DNA of 64,000 bases, taken from Sabellastarte sp. h YS-2021. Its lineage: Eukaryota > Annelida > Polychaeta > Sabellida > Sabellidae. How positions within the stretch are numbered: the stretch's first letter is position 1; each line of letters starts with the position of its first letter. The notes beneath the pieces were generated by a model. That model had not been told where the DNA came from. It made no database searches and was given only the letters and a program-made list of their open reading frames with translations. Of the stretch, positions 12,161 to 24,661 are shown one piece after another. The stretch covers positions 31,394,040-31,458,039 of the forward strand of contig OZ024936.1 of assembly GCA_964017235.1 (NCBI GenBank). The letters run 5' to 3'. The position numbers and the translations under genes are program-made.

Positions 12161-12340
12161 CCAGGCGATCACGAGAAAAATATGCTGTGATCACCAATTC
12201 ATTTGGTGCTCACGAATTATTTTGTTAATCATCAGATGACCCAGTGCTCACTTTATTATATGGTGAGCACATGGTAATGGAGTGATCATCAGATGATCAC
12301 GAGAACTTCCTGTGATCATATGATAATATAAAATGTGCGC
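12161..12340. repeat. GATCAC-rich imperfect palindromic repeat
   Basis: Variants of GATCAC and GTGATC recur: CGATCACGAG, TGTGATCACC, GGTGCTCACG, GGTGAGCACATGG, GTGATCATCAGATGATCAC and TGTGATCATATG. The 19-base block near 12281-12299 is a near-perfect palindrome. The motifs appear in both orientations at irregular spacing, so this is a degenerate inverted or minisatellite repeat and not a simple tandem array. Confidence 0.55.
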
Positions 12341-12944
12341 AAGACGTTGTTGTGCCAACAAGATCTAACAACATCATGATTATGTCACTATGTCTTGAAC
12401 CACAAGAAGACCCCCTTATTAGAACTTGTTAAATGCTGAAATAAAAATCACCATGTCCTACGTGGGGATCTGAACAAAACAAATTTCCAAGTTTATGTGC
12501 TTCTATAAAATTGAGAAAACCGTTTGACACAAGTAACTCTCTTTAAATACAGTGATAATGACATGGGCATTTGATTCGGTCCATAAAAACCTGTATAGAG
12601 TAAAATATAGTTAATCTTAATGAGCCCCACAAAGCTAAGCACTGAGATTTTGGGAGCTGCATAGAATTGAGAAACATTTGCAAATGACTTCAAGTTTTTG
12701 CTGTTTTAAAGCAACAGACATTTTGCTATTAGTTTTCTTTCTAACTGTATATCTTCCGCTTTTTCGTATCATATCATGTGCCTCAAGTTACTCTTTCTAA
12801 TTACAGCAAGACCTTTCTGTTTGTTTTCTTATCTTTAAAAGATATATTAAATGTTGATAGTTTTGCAATTGTATCTAGCATTTGTTAATTAAATAAGCCA
12901 CGTTTGAATCAGATATAGATGAACCTTTGTTTTATCAGTGAAAA

Positions 12945-12995
12945 GCACACTCCCCCCGCCTCGAAGGTCTGGGGTTCATTCCCAACCAGACCTGA
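12945..12995 (+). mobile_element. Possible tRNA-like SINE head remnant
   Basis: GGGGTTCATTCCCAACCAGACC resembles a Pol III B box preceded by a variable region rich in CCCCGCC. The rest of a tRNA or SINE cannot be followed. Low confidence. Confidence 0.25.
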
Positions 12996-13134
12996 TGTAA
13001 AAGAGTTAAAAGCTTCTTGATAGTGCACCTGATTTTGAGTATAAAATCTTCACTAATAAAAACGTTTCTTAATTGTAACAGTGCAATATGAATTCAACAG
13101 TCTACTTATATTATGGGGGTTTACACCTGTTTTT

Positions 13135-13300
13135 TGTGCCACACTGGTGCAATGGTAACATACATGCCTTCCACCTCTGAGATCAGAGTTTGAATCCCTG
13201 TCTGACATCAAGAGGGAAAGCTGGTAGTTGTTTGCCACTGGCCAGCTGTTTACTGTACAGAACTTTCACGAACTTTACCAGTTTCCTCTACCAGTCAAAA
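13135..13300 (+). mobile_element. SINE A, 3'-truncated
   Basis: The head (GCCACACTGGTGCAATGGTAAC), B box (GTTTGAATCCC) and body (GGGAAAGCTGGTAGTTG, then GTTTACTGTACAGAACTTTC) are present. The tail with ACGTAAAACCCC is missing after about 13300. The DIRS element 2 left end may begin just beyond. Confidence 0.72.
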
Positions 13301-13594
13301 TATTATTTACTTTTCTTGAAATAAACATTATGAGGATCTGTTTCAATTGAAATTACAGGGTGACTTCTTTCTGATTGGTTTACAGGTGGTTACCTCCACA
13401 AGTTCCCTTCATTCTGCCATTTGTACGACTAGCAGCAGAGGGGTAACATCATTTGAAACTTTCACTGAAAAGTTCAGCTATTTTAGTTATGCTGAGTTTT
13501 ACTTTGCATTGTATTTTAAATAATTGAAGTTTCACTGATACACAAACTGATACTGCATTGAATTGTTGGACAAACATACAAAGCAGTATAATTT

Positions 13595-14720
13595 ATGCTC
13601 ACACAATTATGTGACGATAGGGAATTTCTGACAAAAATGCTTGATACTGAATCGGGTTCGGTAGTTTTGCAAACAAATTCTGATACTAGCCAATCTGATA
13701 GTGACTTTGATTGTAGTACCCTACTTTTACAGTCTGATGATAATGAATCGGATCATTCGGACAGTCGCATTTATAGAAAGTTTCATGCTGAAAATCCCTA
13801 ACCATCTACCAGTAGAGTTGGAGATTTGGATCCAAAACACAAACTGCTATTAATGAGCAAGTGTTGCACCAGCTGTCCATCTTGAGTCAACATCTTGATA
13901 GCATGGAACGTACCACTTGTAAAAAATCAAATGATCCTAAAAAGATTAAGTGATCAAGGGTAAGTAAGATCATCCATGTCCCACGTGTGTCAAAAATTCC
14001 GGATCCTGCCCCTCAGGTTTCCCAGTTGCCTAGTCTCGCTGCTTTAAAGCAAGAATCATTGATTCAAGCCCAAGTGGACAAAAGATTGAAGGAATTAACT
14101 TTCCTATAAACAGGTACTGAAACCAAACTCAAATCCCAAAGGGGAGGGGTTGAAGTCTTGGTCAAAAATAGGGTCAAGTGGCCCCATGAATTCGTACTTA
14201 CTGGCACAAATAAGAAAAGGGCTAGTTATGACCAGCTGACACCAGTCCAATGGATGGCTGGCTTTTGTCGCACCGTTAAAGAGGGGTCTGACTTATCATT
14301 AAGAGAACATATGTTGGACTACATTAAAGCTTTATTTGAAGATGGTAGTGACTTCTCATGGGCAGCGGCAAAGGCCAGCCATGCAGTGTTACCGTGTCGC
14401 ATGGAACAGGGTGAAGTATCCGACTTTTCCCAAGTTGAAAAAAAATTGATCGGATCCAGTGAGCTAATGCTCAAAAACATAACCATGGTGGTCAGAATGC
14501 CAGTGGTACGTCACATCCGGTCAAAAAATCAACACATAAAAAGAAAATATTCCTATACCCTGCAATTTTTACAATCAGGACACTTGTAGTCATGACAAAA
14601 CACATGAGACCTGTGGAGTGGTTTACAGGCATGTGTGCTCTGCTTGTTTTGCCAATGGTGTCAGAAGTTTCAACCATCCTGAATCCCTTTGTAGAAATAA
14701 AAACAGAAAGAATGGGTCAA
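13595..14720 (+). pseudogene. DIRS element 2 gag-like ORF, frameshifted
   Basis: An acidic, Ser/Asp-rich N-terminus occurs at 13595-13801, followed by a stop and a frame change. A core block at 14155-14450 encodes VKWPHEFVLTGTNKK, then YDQLTPVQWMAGFCR and DFSWAAAKASHAVLPCRMEQ. These patterns are characteristic of gag of DIRS elements in animals. A Cys/His finger follows in another frame at about 14562-14690 (CNFYNQDTCSHDKTHETC, then YRHVCSACF). A protein that must bind RNA and assemble particles cannot come from this broken frame. Confidence 0.8.
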
Positions 14721-15124
14721 AAACGAGTAACTATGAGTATGGAGACCCAGGTCAACCAAACTCATACTCATGACTCTCAAAAACCTAGTTTGGCTCAAGA
14801 ATTTTCCACAAGTCATATTCAAAAGCGTTGGAAATTTTTTCAAGAAAGGTATGCAACTAAAGAAACATGGAGTAATTGGTTTGCCACGTTTTCCACATGC
14901 AATAAATTCATAGATGGAAGATCTTATTCAGAAGATGTGAAAACTAACAGAGCTAAGGAAATAATAGTCACAGACTTAACCTCTAGTGGTAGTTTCAATA
15001 ACAAAGGACATAGCACTCCTGTTGTTTTATCGGAAGATTGCCCTATATTGAATAAAACTCAACAGTTGCACTATACCTATAGGGTTTCAAAGGATGTCGT
15101 ACGTCCGCCTTAACACCCCATACC

Positions 15125-17100
15125 ATGTTTCATAGTCAAATAGACCACTTTGCAATACCTATTATGACTAATAGATTCCAGGTGCTGTCTGACCAGTCAA
15201 TGTTGGGCGACTCTTTGCAGCTGCAACCAGGAAATGATACTGTAGATACTGTATTCACTGAAGATAATATTCATCAAACTAAACCTCAGCAAACTTCCAA
15301 AACTTCCAGAAAAATTATAAATTACAAACTTCTGGGGTTAAAAGAATCAATGTTTAGACTTTCTGAAGTGTCACCAACAGAGTGGCCAAAATTTGGCTTT
15401 TCCCTTTGAATTCCCTTAATGTCTACACAGGTCCTCCAACTGCTAATGATAACATATCCGACATTATAACCTTACAACTCATGGTTAGAAGTAGTGGACT
15501 ACCAAATTATTTGGGTTGTCGAATCTCACTTCAAACTCAACTTAACATATCTGCTTTGAGGCATTATCTTCAAGATTATTATGATTCACAACTTTTGGAC
15601 CTCCTGGAATTTGGATTTCCTCTGGATTTTGATAGGTCTAGGTCACTACAGTCTACTGAAGTTAATCATACATCTGTTTAAAATTTACAAATCATATTGA
15701 AAATTATGTACACGAGGAAATTTCATTTGGAGCTATATATGGCTCTTTTGATTCACAACCATTCCCAATGCATGTGTCGCCTTTTATGACACTTGAAAAA
15801 GCTGGTACCACAAAACGTAGGGCCATTGTAGACCTTAGCTATCCCCAGCACTTATCTGTAAACGCTGGAGTTTCAAGAATAAGTACTTAGGTACTTATTT
15901 GTAACTCAAGTACCCTTCTATTGACATTATAGTCCAGGCAGTCAATTAAGTAGGCCCAGCTGCCTTACTTTTCTAGGTGGATATAAGTCGAGCTTTCAGG
16001 CACTTGAGAATGGATCCTGGGGACTTGGATCTGCTGGTTTAAAGCATTACAACTACTTTATTGATGGATCCTTGCCTTTTGGCTTTATGCATGGATCTTT
16101 ATTCTTCTAGCGTTGTTCTCAGGCCATTAGAGACATTATGGCCACTCTGGGCTTTAAAAGATTATACCCCTACATTGATAACCTATATTTATGTTGGTCT
16201 TCCCTCAGAAATTCATCAAGCTTATTTGGTATTGCTTGATCTCCTTGCAAAGCTAGGTCTTGATATAAGTACTCAAAAACTAGTACAACCAACTACTTCT
16301 GCTGTCTGCTTAGGCATTCGGGTGGACATCATTACAAAGATATCTATTCCATCAGATACATTATTAGAAATTAAAAACATTTGTCAGACCTGTACCAGGA
16401 GGCAGTTACAGTCATCGTTAAGCTCACTACTTTTTATTACTAAACGCGTTTGTCCTGCTTGATACTTTCTCAATCACATGCTTGCCTTGCTGAGATCTAA
16501 CATTACAAATAGTACTTTCACACCCACTGCTGATTTCTTTAAAGATATCAATTGCTTTCTCACCTTTTTGGCACAATATAATGGGGTCACATTTTATGAC
16601 AATAGTAAGGCTACATATGTTGTCCATTTAGATGCCTCCCTTACAGGCTTAGGTGGCTCATTTGCAGATAGATTTGCAGATCAATTCATGAACTATTCAA
16701 TAGTTCACCTAGAAATACTAAACATTATGGTTGCACTAAAAATTTGGGCCAATGCTGGAAAGATCAATAAAAACAACTCTTTTGTGACGACCTTGAAGTT
16801 GTTCAAGTACTAAAAACTGGTAAAGCCGAAGATGATAGATTGGCAATTATGGCCCGCAATATTTGGCTTTTGACCTCCATTTTTAACATTCATTTATCTG
16901 TGATTCATATTCCTGGAAAAAATAATGCTTTGGCCGATTTATCATCAAGATGGAATGTCACAAAACATAACCAGAGCAAACTTTGTCAATTAAAACCGCA
17001 ACATACATGGGTTCCTACTCATATTAATCTTAATTTGTTGAACTGTATATATTTTCAGATCAAATCCCAGTGCTTGTGCCAGATTAACCACAGATTTTAG
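15125..17100 (+). pseudogene. DIRS element 2 reverse transcriptase/RNase H, catalytic box deleted
   Basis: The N-terminal domain is at 15415-15680 (VYTGPPTANDNISDI, then LPNYLGCRISLQTQLNI and LLEFGFPLDFDRS). The RT start is at 15769-15880 (SPFMTLEKAGTTKRRAIVDLS). Fingers and palm follow (VDISRAFRHLRMDPGD, near 15976-16023). DIRS RTs have NYIDD before a YVGLPS motif. Here the text runs YI then YVGLPSEIHQAY (16186-16230), so the two catalytic Asp residues are missing by a short deletion. RNase H follows in pieces at 16600-16960 (VVHLDASLTGLGGSF, HLEILNIMVALKIW, HIPGKNNALADLSSRW). At least four frame changes or stops interrupt the region. Confidence 0.85.
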
Positions 17101-17159
17101 ACCCTCTACTCTAAAGAGTTACTTGTAGGATGTTTCAAGATTTTCTTACTTTCCTGGTG

Positions 17160-18030
17160 GCGACTGACCTCTCAGGTAACAACTCTTATTCTATTGTGCT
17201 TCATGGAATTTTTAGTTAAAATAACTTTTCTTGAAGAAACATTGCAAACTACATCACAGCTCTCTGATCTTGCTTCATACTGTACTCATTGCCAACACAT
17301 CCCTTCAGAAGTGAACAGATCCCGTTATTTCTCAAGTCACTTAGAATTAATGCCAAGTTTTTACCTGCTATCAAAAGCTCTGTTTATGTCAATGTTCTCA
17401 AGAGAATATAAATGCTTGTCAAAAATTTCAGTTTAAAGTACTTTTCAAGCGTTATATCTTTTCGCCTTCTTTTCTGTTCTTAGAATATCCAACATTCTCC
17501 CACATGTCATTACAACTGTCAATCCAACTAGGCAATTGTGTAGGGTCGATGTTATATTTGCTCATCAACACCATTATTATCAAATGGTCTAAAACATTAC
17601 AAGGCAGGAAGACCTCAACTACCATTGCCATTCCTGTCTTAGGTGATTACTTATTGTGTTCTGTTAAAGCCCTCAAACACATGCTACATATTACGCCTGG
17701 TGATAACAATGACCCTTTATTTCAGGTCATTTCTGCTGGTCGCAGAATCCCACTGACAGACTCGGCTGCCAGAAAGATCTTAAGAACATTTCTCGTAAGT
17801 TAAATATATCACCTCCCCTGACATTTCATAGTTTCAAGAAAGCAGGAACAGCATGGGGCTCCAGCATGGTGTTTCTTTACAGGACCTTATGCAGCATTGG
17901 ACATGACAGTCAGATGCTGTGTGGAGATGTCCAAACCTTCTCCCATGTCCACAGCTTTTCGTCAACACCTACTGTCATAGCTTTATGCTTTTCTTGGTGT
18001 TTGAGGTGACATTTTCTCACCCCCTTTGAC
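17160..18030 (+). pseudogene. DIRS element 2 tyrosine recombinase, decayed
   Basis: The recombinase core is at 17504-17803 (IIIKWSKTLQGRKTST, then PLFQVISAGRRIPLTDSAARK). The H-x-x-R-type block follows in a shifted frame near 17824-17856 (FHSFKKAGTAWG, where relatives have Arg). The C-terminal block is in yet another frame (QHWT, a stop, then QSDAVWRC, 17893-17931). In relatives I recall a Tyr after VWR or VWS, which would be the nucleophile. The sequence here has TGT (Cys), as a TAT-to-TGT change would give. It is clearly non-functional. Confidence 0.75.
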
Positions 18031-18345
18031 CTTATAGGTTACCAGCTCACCAATTTATGACCGGGTGTTGCTTTGACATAACATTGTTAATCCTTTCTTC
18101 TAATTCATGTCATTATTTACTCATTTACTGTATATAATTCTTGGTCCCTAGTTTTAGAGTGACTCACGTCACCAGGGCCCCTTCTTATTCTTTATCTTAA
18201 ACTGTGATTACTTTGCTTGTCATTGCCACTCCTGGCAGTATGCAATTATAATTTAATCATAATGTAATCATGTGAGCTTTACAGTTGTTAAATGAAAGGA
18301 TTTTAGAATAAATTGTATTATCCCAACCTATGTGTTCTTGTGTTG

Positions 18346-20383
18346 GGGGGACTCTGGGGAATGATGATAAAAATATATTAGTTTTAGGAACCAGTAAATC
18401 CAAGTTGGAATCGTTGAAAGTACTGATGGGCAACAAAAGATTTTCACATCATCTTTTGTTGCACATGGTATGAAAATATGGCCCTGGTGTATATTTCTAG
18501 GTATGAAATTAGAAAGTCAGTATGAAGTACGAACAAGAAGAGACAGTCAACTTCCGGGAGAAAGTCCATGACCTTTTTAGCGTCTGATATGGAAAAAAGA
18601 TTATGGTGGAGGGTTGCCTAACCTAAATAGGCAAGTCTTCAACTGATGTCTAACTCCAGTGAGTTCTAATGACTTGAGGTGTGCTTGCTTCATATAGTGG
18701 AAGAAGCTCCTGCAAAGCTTTGTGTCTGCATGCATTTGTTCCGCCTGGTTGAGGGTACTGAGAGGCAATTACCCTGTGTGAGGTCACTAAGCTTAATTTA
18801 AGAGGACAGATATGGGGGTTGGCTAAAAGTAAAGAAAGAATACTGTATTGAAACTGTATATGGTACTAAATGGGAAGCCAGTGTAGCTTCTGTGGAAAGT
18901 GCTGGTGAAAAACAAAACTAAATTGGATTTTCTTTAAGGATTTAGGTATAACTTGTTAGAATTGTCCATGAGGAGGACCAAGCCACTGGTACACCCCATG
19001 ATCCCACGGTATGATCATATTATGCTGATCCATGTATATTTTGCAAGCTATGTGCACAGACAGACAACCAGATCCAATTACAATACCTTCCACACTAGGG
19101 GGCAAGAGTATTCAAAACTGCAAACAATCTGGAATAGCAAGCTTCAAAGTTGGTTTAATTTTTTCATTTAGTTTTCTTGCAAATATAGTAATTTGCTTCA
19201 GCAGGTAATTGACAGTATCACTTGTTGAGATATGCCTCACAATATTTCAATGCTGAAATGTAAGATGGCTACAGAGTAATATACTTTAAATGTACATTTC
19301 ATGAAAATCTGATTAGAGAAATCAGAGAATAATTCATACGACGTGCAGTAGTTTTTTGAATAATACAGGTAAAACAAATTAAAATTAAGATATATCATCT
19401 TAGCTGTAGGGAAAAGTAAATAGGTATGGTCATCCAATGTTCTGTGTAGTGATAATGTAAACTAATAAATGAAATTTGATATAAATTTAGTATTAAGAAA
19501 AATGTGTAATGTGTCTTGTTATGTGTCAACAATGGTCACAATACGTTTTGAATTCGGCAAAAAATCCCCAAAATTGGGCATGAACTACAAAAACTGTCAT
19601 CACAATGGCTACAGTTACAACTAGTAGCAATAGTTTACTCAGTGAGGTAAAGAGTAAAGGAAATAATATTTCTGATTCAAGACACTGCTTTGAGAAAAAA
19701 TGGCTATATGGAATCTATTTGAAGCACAAACCATGCTATAGATGTTATGGATTAAAAGACCATAGCAAAATCAAGAGAGATAAAGTAATTTGTTTTGGCA
19801 ACTAGCATCCACTTTGAATGTACATCACGTTTAGTCTGATGCATTTCCAAAACGTATATACATATATTTGCAACTTCTTTATCCATCTAGCAAAAGGAAT
19901 GTCAGGATGCCAGTCCAGTCAAAACAAAAACAAGGTGACTTAAGAATTTAAAAAAATCATATTCCATTGTAAAATTAGTAATATGTGTGTCTCTTGTGCA
20001 CTTCAATAAGTCTCCCTATCCCCGGAAATTAAGACCTTAGCATGTTTGTGATATTTGAGTTCCCATGTTGGTAATTTGTCCTTTGTATTTAAATATTAAT
20101 AAACTACTTACCCCCTATATATCGATAAAATATAAAACATATCTCATTCTCAAACGACTCTTATGGAATAAGTAACAGGGTGTGACTAGCAGCATATCCA
20201 GGTCATGCAGAAATATCAAAGGGACAGCTTATGCCAACTAGACAAATCCATTATACGAGTCTACAAAAAAGCTTATGTAGTTTTCCAGACAATAATTTAA
20301 GCACAGCTCCCAATAATCTAATTTACATACCAAGTGTGGTGATGAAACCAATGACCCAAGCTTTGCATTAGACACCCTGTTAC
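18346..20383. other. Unassigned non-genic DNA
   Basis: Only short open frames are present (72 codons at 18953-19171 and 66 codons at 19605-19805), with no recognisable domain. No repeat or RNA gene stood out. Confidence 0.5.
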
Positions 20384-20398
20384 TTGAATAAACTGACA

Positions 20399-20550
20399 AA
20401 GTCAAAGTTGGGGTTTTACGTCCCGTTCAACAGCCAGGGTCATATTGGGACAGGTCCTCAGAATTGCCACTTGTGGGACTCGAACCCACAGAGGTGACAG
20501 CCTATGATTAGATGCCAAACTTGCTAACCACTAGGCCACTGAGGACCTCT
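20399..20550 (-). mobile_element. SINE B, full length, with target-site duplication
   Basis: The tail is at the left (GTCAAAGTTGGGGTTTTACG, TCCCGTTCAACAGCCAGGG). The head is at the right (GCTAACCACTAGGCCACTGA). A 15-bp duplication TTGAATAAACTGACA lies at 20384-20398 and 20551-20565. The minus-strand head keeps a good B box (GGGTTCGAGTCCC). Confidence 0.92.
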
Positions 20551-20565
20551 TTGAATAAACTGACA

Positions 20566-22039
20566 GGAGAATGGTATGGATTATTATAGATTGGAAGTGA
20601 TATGCACTGTATCTCAAGAGAGTCAAAGGTCAAGGTTAAAGCTCAGCATTACAGCAACTATCATACTAATCTGTATCATCTTAAAACAGCCATAGTTTAA
20701 CCATTTTTTGCATATAATCAGAGGTTGTCACCTCTTTATGGGTTTGACTGCCAAGGGTGGAAATGCTGAAGGCCTTTCCCAATATGATCCTGGTTGATTT
20801 TGTCTTAGTATAACTAAGGAAATTCAGTAATGGGTTACTGAAAGCAAAATAATTGACTATGCATAACTGTTTGCTCTATCATAATGATCCAAGAAAAAAG
20901 TCGATTGATACTTTTCTAGTGTTCAGATAGAAAAAAAAACACCAGAAGGCTTGAAATATGAGTAGACCTACTGACACTTTTCGATGACGTCTTAATTTTT
21001 TAAAATTATTTTTTAATATTTTATTTGGCAATCTAGTTAAGGATTTTTTTTCAGTTAATCTTCAGCTAAATTTAGCTGAAACTATACCAGTGTTAAAGGT
21101 ATGGTCTATAATGGGGCCTTTAAACTTTAGATTTAAAATTAATACCTAGTACAAGGGTTTGTCACTGGCAAACTCTGTTAATAATCAATAACCTACATGT
21201 ATTTTAACCAGGGTTACACTTCATTGCCTTCCTCTCCTTGGTGTTATTGTGAAACTAGAATGATCTAAAAAAGAAAGGAAAGGAATAAAAGAAAGATCAA
21301 TTCACTCCATCCCTCCACCAATATCTCTCCTTAAAATTTCGTTTTCCCTTCAGGGCGTTTGTGTATCGTATCATGTTTGTAACTGCTAATGTCACTAATT
21401 GCAATATTATTCTCCTGAATACTTCATCATGCTGTACATATGCTGATTCCTCTTTAGCAAAGTTGTATCTTTTAATGTTATTACCCCACTGAGCGTTCAC
21501 TGTAAAACATTTTTCAGTGGTTTAGCATGCCATTAAGGCATTTTAAATTTTATTTAGCCTTTTTCATTTATCTATACATATTCTACTCACATATTAATAA
21601 AATGTCTTGAGGCATATTTAACTGCTTTAGAGTTAAGTAAAAAACAGCTTTAAATCAACCCACCCTGGATTACCATAACATACCAACATACTGTGGAATA
21701 ATGGTGTTTCGTGTGTTGTTTAACAACAATGGTCATATTGGGACAGGCTCTAAAAGTAAATTGTTTTGTGACTTAAAATTATCTACTCTTGGTAGTGGAC
21801 TGGAATGTAACTGTAATGTAATCTAATTGTCACAAGTTTCTATACAGATGAGCAACAGCTACAGCAAAAAATATAATGGTTAACACTGTTGGCAGAACAC
21901 ATATAAAAATATGTCACACAGAAAGAGAAAAATACACTAAATATCAGCGCCCACTAAATATAGAACATAGTATACTATTGAAGCTAGATCTTAATAGGCC
22001 CTTAGTAGCCACTATAAAAGTGTTCCACTGAGCTGATAC
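20566..22039. other. Unassigned non-genic DNA
   Basis: No coding frame, RNA gene or clear repeat was recognised. A 67-codon minus-strand frame at 21297-21500 has no features. Confidence 0.5.
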
Positions 22040-22203
22040 TTGGGACCTATCAAGTTACTGAGACAGCAGGGCTTCTAGTGAGGACAGCTTACCAATTACC
22101 GCAGTAAAAAACCATCTCAGTGAAACAGATAGTATAGGCTTAGTAGACTACTAGGACTTAGCAGCCTACTAAGGAGATAGTAGGCCTTTGTGAAACTGGG
22201 CCC
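22040..22203. mobile_element. One end of a TIR/foldback element (GGGCCCAGTTTCACAAAGG family)
   Basis: The right end reads GGCCTTTGTGAAACTGGGCCC, preceded by repeated TAGTAGGC, TAGTAG and ACTAAG motifs. The terminus matches the pattern of the foldback pair at 59951-61889 (GGGGCCGGTTTCACGAAGCC), with the same GTTTCAC-AAG core. The left end is not recognisable, so this may be a one-ended remnant or have a diverged partner near 21950. Confidence 0.5.
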
Positions 22204-24455
22204 AGGTGAATATTTTTCAACTTGAGATATAATTTGTCCAAAAGAGTCTGTAAAGTTTTGTGAGCAATTACTTAGGATCTAAAACCTTAGAAGTTACAGA
22301 ACTCAAAGCCTGTGCGATCAAATGACATAAGGTAAAAACAGGAGATTTTAGGTAGATTGTAAAACAGCATGGTAATTCCATATCCAATTAGATTTAGGGA
22401 TAGTTTGCCACACAAAACTCACCGCTTATTATTATTATTATTATTTTTGTGAGCAATACTTGCTTTCAATGTTTTACACCACAATCCGTGATCCTCATGT
22501 TATACCTTCCAATGAATGTTTCAAAATGGATATGTTTTGGTTTGTCTGAGAGCCCCCAAACTTTCCTGAAAGGAAAAAAAAAAAATAAAAAGTGATTTTT
22601 AATAAAGCAAAAGCCTAATTTTTGTTCTGTTCATTCTTTAACTTACACATTAAGAGGCGACGTCATTGAAATCCACAGAGAAGAATTCTCTGGAAGAAGA
22701 ACATTCCACAAAAGACACATAAAAGTACATCCATAGAATCTCAGTCAAACCTGTAATTTGCCAAATAGGCGTCTAGAAAGGAAGGTTTAAAACCTGCTAG
22801 ACACTATTGCTAGGATCACAGGTCGATGAAAATGAAACCAAAGACACTGTCCTTTCACGAACATCCAATTCAGTGGATGATGTAGTTTTATCGAGTGGGG
22901 AGAGGATAATGTATTGAATTGTACTAGTGTCAACAAAGCCTGTCCAACATTCTGGGTCATTCTCTGTCGATTTAAAAGAGGTCTAAATTATAAAAGAGAG
23001 TGGAGCTTGTCATTAATGGCAAGAAAGGATCCAACTTAAAGGATTACTTTGTGATTATGTGGTGACATATAATTTTATAAATCAGTGAACTGAGGTAAAT
23101 AATTTTATGATATGGCCCGATTTTTGAAGGGCGATTTTCTGGGTGCCCAATAAGGAAAGGGTTGATTAGTTCAGCTCTCCACACACACACACCCACATAT
23201 TCCATTGTAAAAACTCCAATATGGTAGAATCTGAAATTCTACCGGTAGAAACTACAATTCGACTCCAACAAAGTTGGGGGAGGCGGGAATATATTTTTGC
23301 CCCCCCCCCCCAGCTTTTTGCAATACAACTAAATTCCAATTTTGAATTTTATGTAAATTTTTACAGGCAACTCTATAATATGTGGTCAAATTACACTTTT
23401 ACCTTGTTCAATGCTCACATGTACCATTGTGTAAGCTACCGTTTGAACTATAAAATAATAGTTGTGTAACTTGTAAAAGGAACATTTTCAGTTCAACTGT
23501 CATGTGATTTGCAAAATTCTGTGAAACGTTTCACTTATGCAGACCAAAATCATACATATAGTAGTCTTCTATATTTAATTTACTGTATTGCTAGTTATTT
23601 AGACATATAGTTTCAAATTCACACAGAGCAATGGTTTAGCACAGCAATTTGTCAGCTGATAAGATTTTTCCCAGAAAATTTTACTGTGTGTTTATTGGAC
23701 CTAGCCAGTCCAATGATTATACATCTCCCTCAGTTTGGGGATTAACCTTGCTAAAAATAGATCTTGTATCAGCTCCGCACTTGAAGGAAATATCACAGGT
23801 TCTGGAAACATGTAGTCAAGTTATTAGAAATACCTCAAATATTCAAATGCAGAGGTGACTATATGTATTTCTATACCTGGACAAGATCGGTTAAACTTAG
23901 GATAGATGTCAGTCACACTGTCGTCACATTTCCTTTGGTAAAGGAACTTAAATATATTTTAATTGGACCATTTGAATTTGTATATTACCTACATGCAATA
24001 CATTCTGTAAAATTACCCAAAATTGTTGGTGTCAAGTCGTGCAATCTAGTTCTCGCCCCCAACCAAAAATTGCTTCCTACGCCCCTGATGTTTAAAAACA
24101 TTCACAAATTATTGAATCCTGGGCTGGAGTAAAATAATCATTAGTCCTTGGCATGAATATTTCACGTGCCCAGGGACATTTGTCAATCCACACACACGTG
24201 TGCCCAATAATGAGGAACCTTTCAATTATGAAATATTGTCAATTTGGTCAAGTACATCACCAACTTGGGTATCACTAAACCAATTAATTTAGCTAGATTC
24301 TAATTGCCAAGCACTCAATGTAGGATGTTTATGATTTGTGAACAGGTGCCAAACATCATTAATCGCTTCATTAGAATAAAGCCACTGATTCTTTGCAGAT
24401 AAAAATTCAAGACACTATTGTAGATTTCATGAAACCTCTAGAGAAAACAGCAACA
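22204..24455. other. Unassigned DNA with simple repeats
   Basis: It contains an (ATT)n run at 22425-22446, an A-run near 22571, a CA-rich stretch near 23180 and a poly-C run at 23300-23311. Open frames of 69-89 codons at 23221-24132 show no domain I recognise. Confidence 0.5.
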
Positions 24456-24661
24456 TAGTAGGTTTTACATTTGACTCCCAACTCTCAGACTGCAAATTCG
24501 AATCCTGGTCCTAACTTGAAGTGAAAAAGTTGGGAGTTGCTTGCCACTGTCCTTTGGTTTGCACTGCTGAATATGATCAGCTAGGTTGTATTGCTTTTCT
24601 GTATCACCTCAATTAACTGTCGTGATATGACCTATGCAATGTATTGAAAGCTATGCTTAAA
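24456..24661 (+). mobile_element. SINE A, old degraded copy
   Basis: The B-box-like AAATTCGAATCCTGG is followed by AAGTTGGGAGTTGCTTGCCACTG, CTGTCGTGATATGACCTATG and GTATTGAAAGCTATGCTTAAAC. The order fits SINE A, with many substitutions. Confidence 0.68.

Larger units (their letters stand above)
13330..18345 (+). mobile_element. DIRS-type tyrosine-recombinase retrotransposon (element 2), defective
   Basis: The order gag, RT/RNase H, then tyrosine recombinase, with no integrase or DDE domain, is diagnostic of the DIRS order. The domains carry DIRS-type signatures in all three regions (see the next entries). The element is broken by several frameshifts and stops, and the RT catalytic box is missing. 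The left limit is set where non-SINE sequence starts (GGTTTACAGGTGGTTACCTC near 13379). The right limit is after an AATAAA-like signal near 18308. I could not identify the inverted or split terminal repeats by eye, so both boundaries are approximate. It is transcriptionally oriented plus. Confidence 0.85.
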
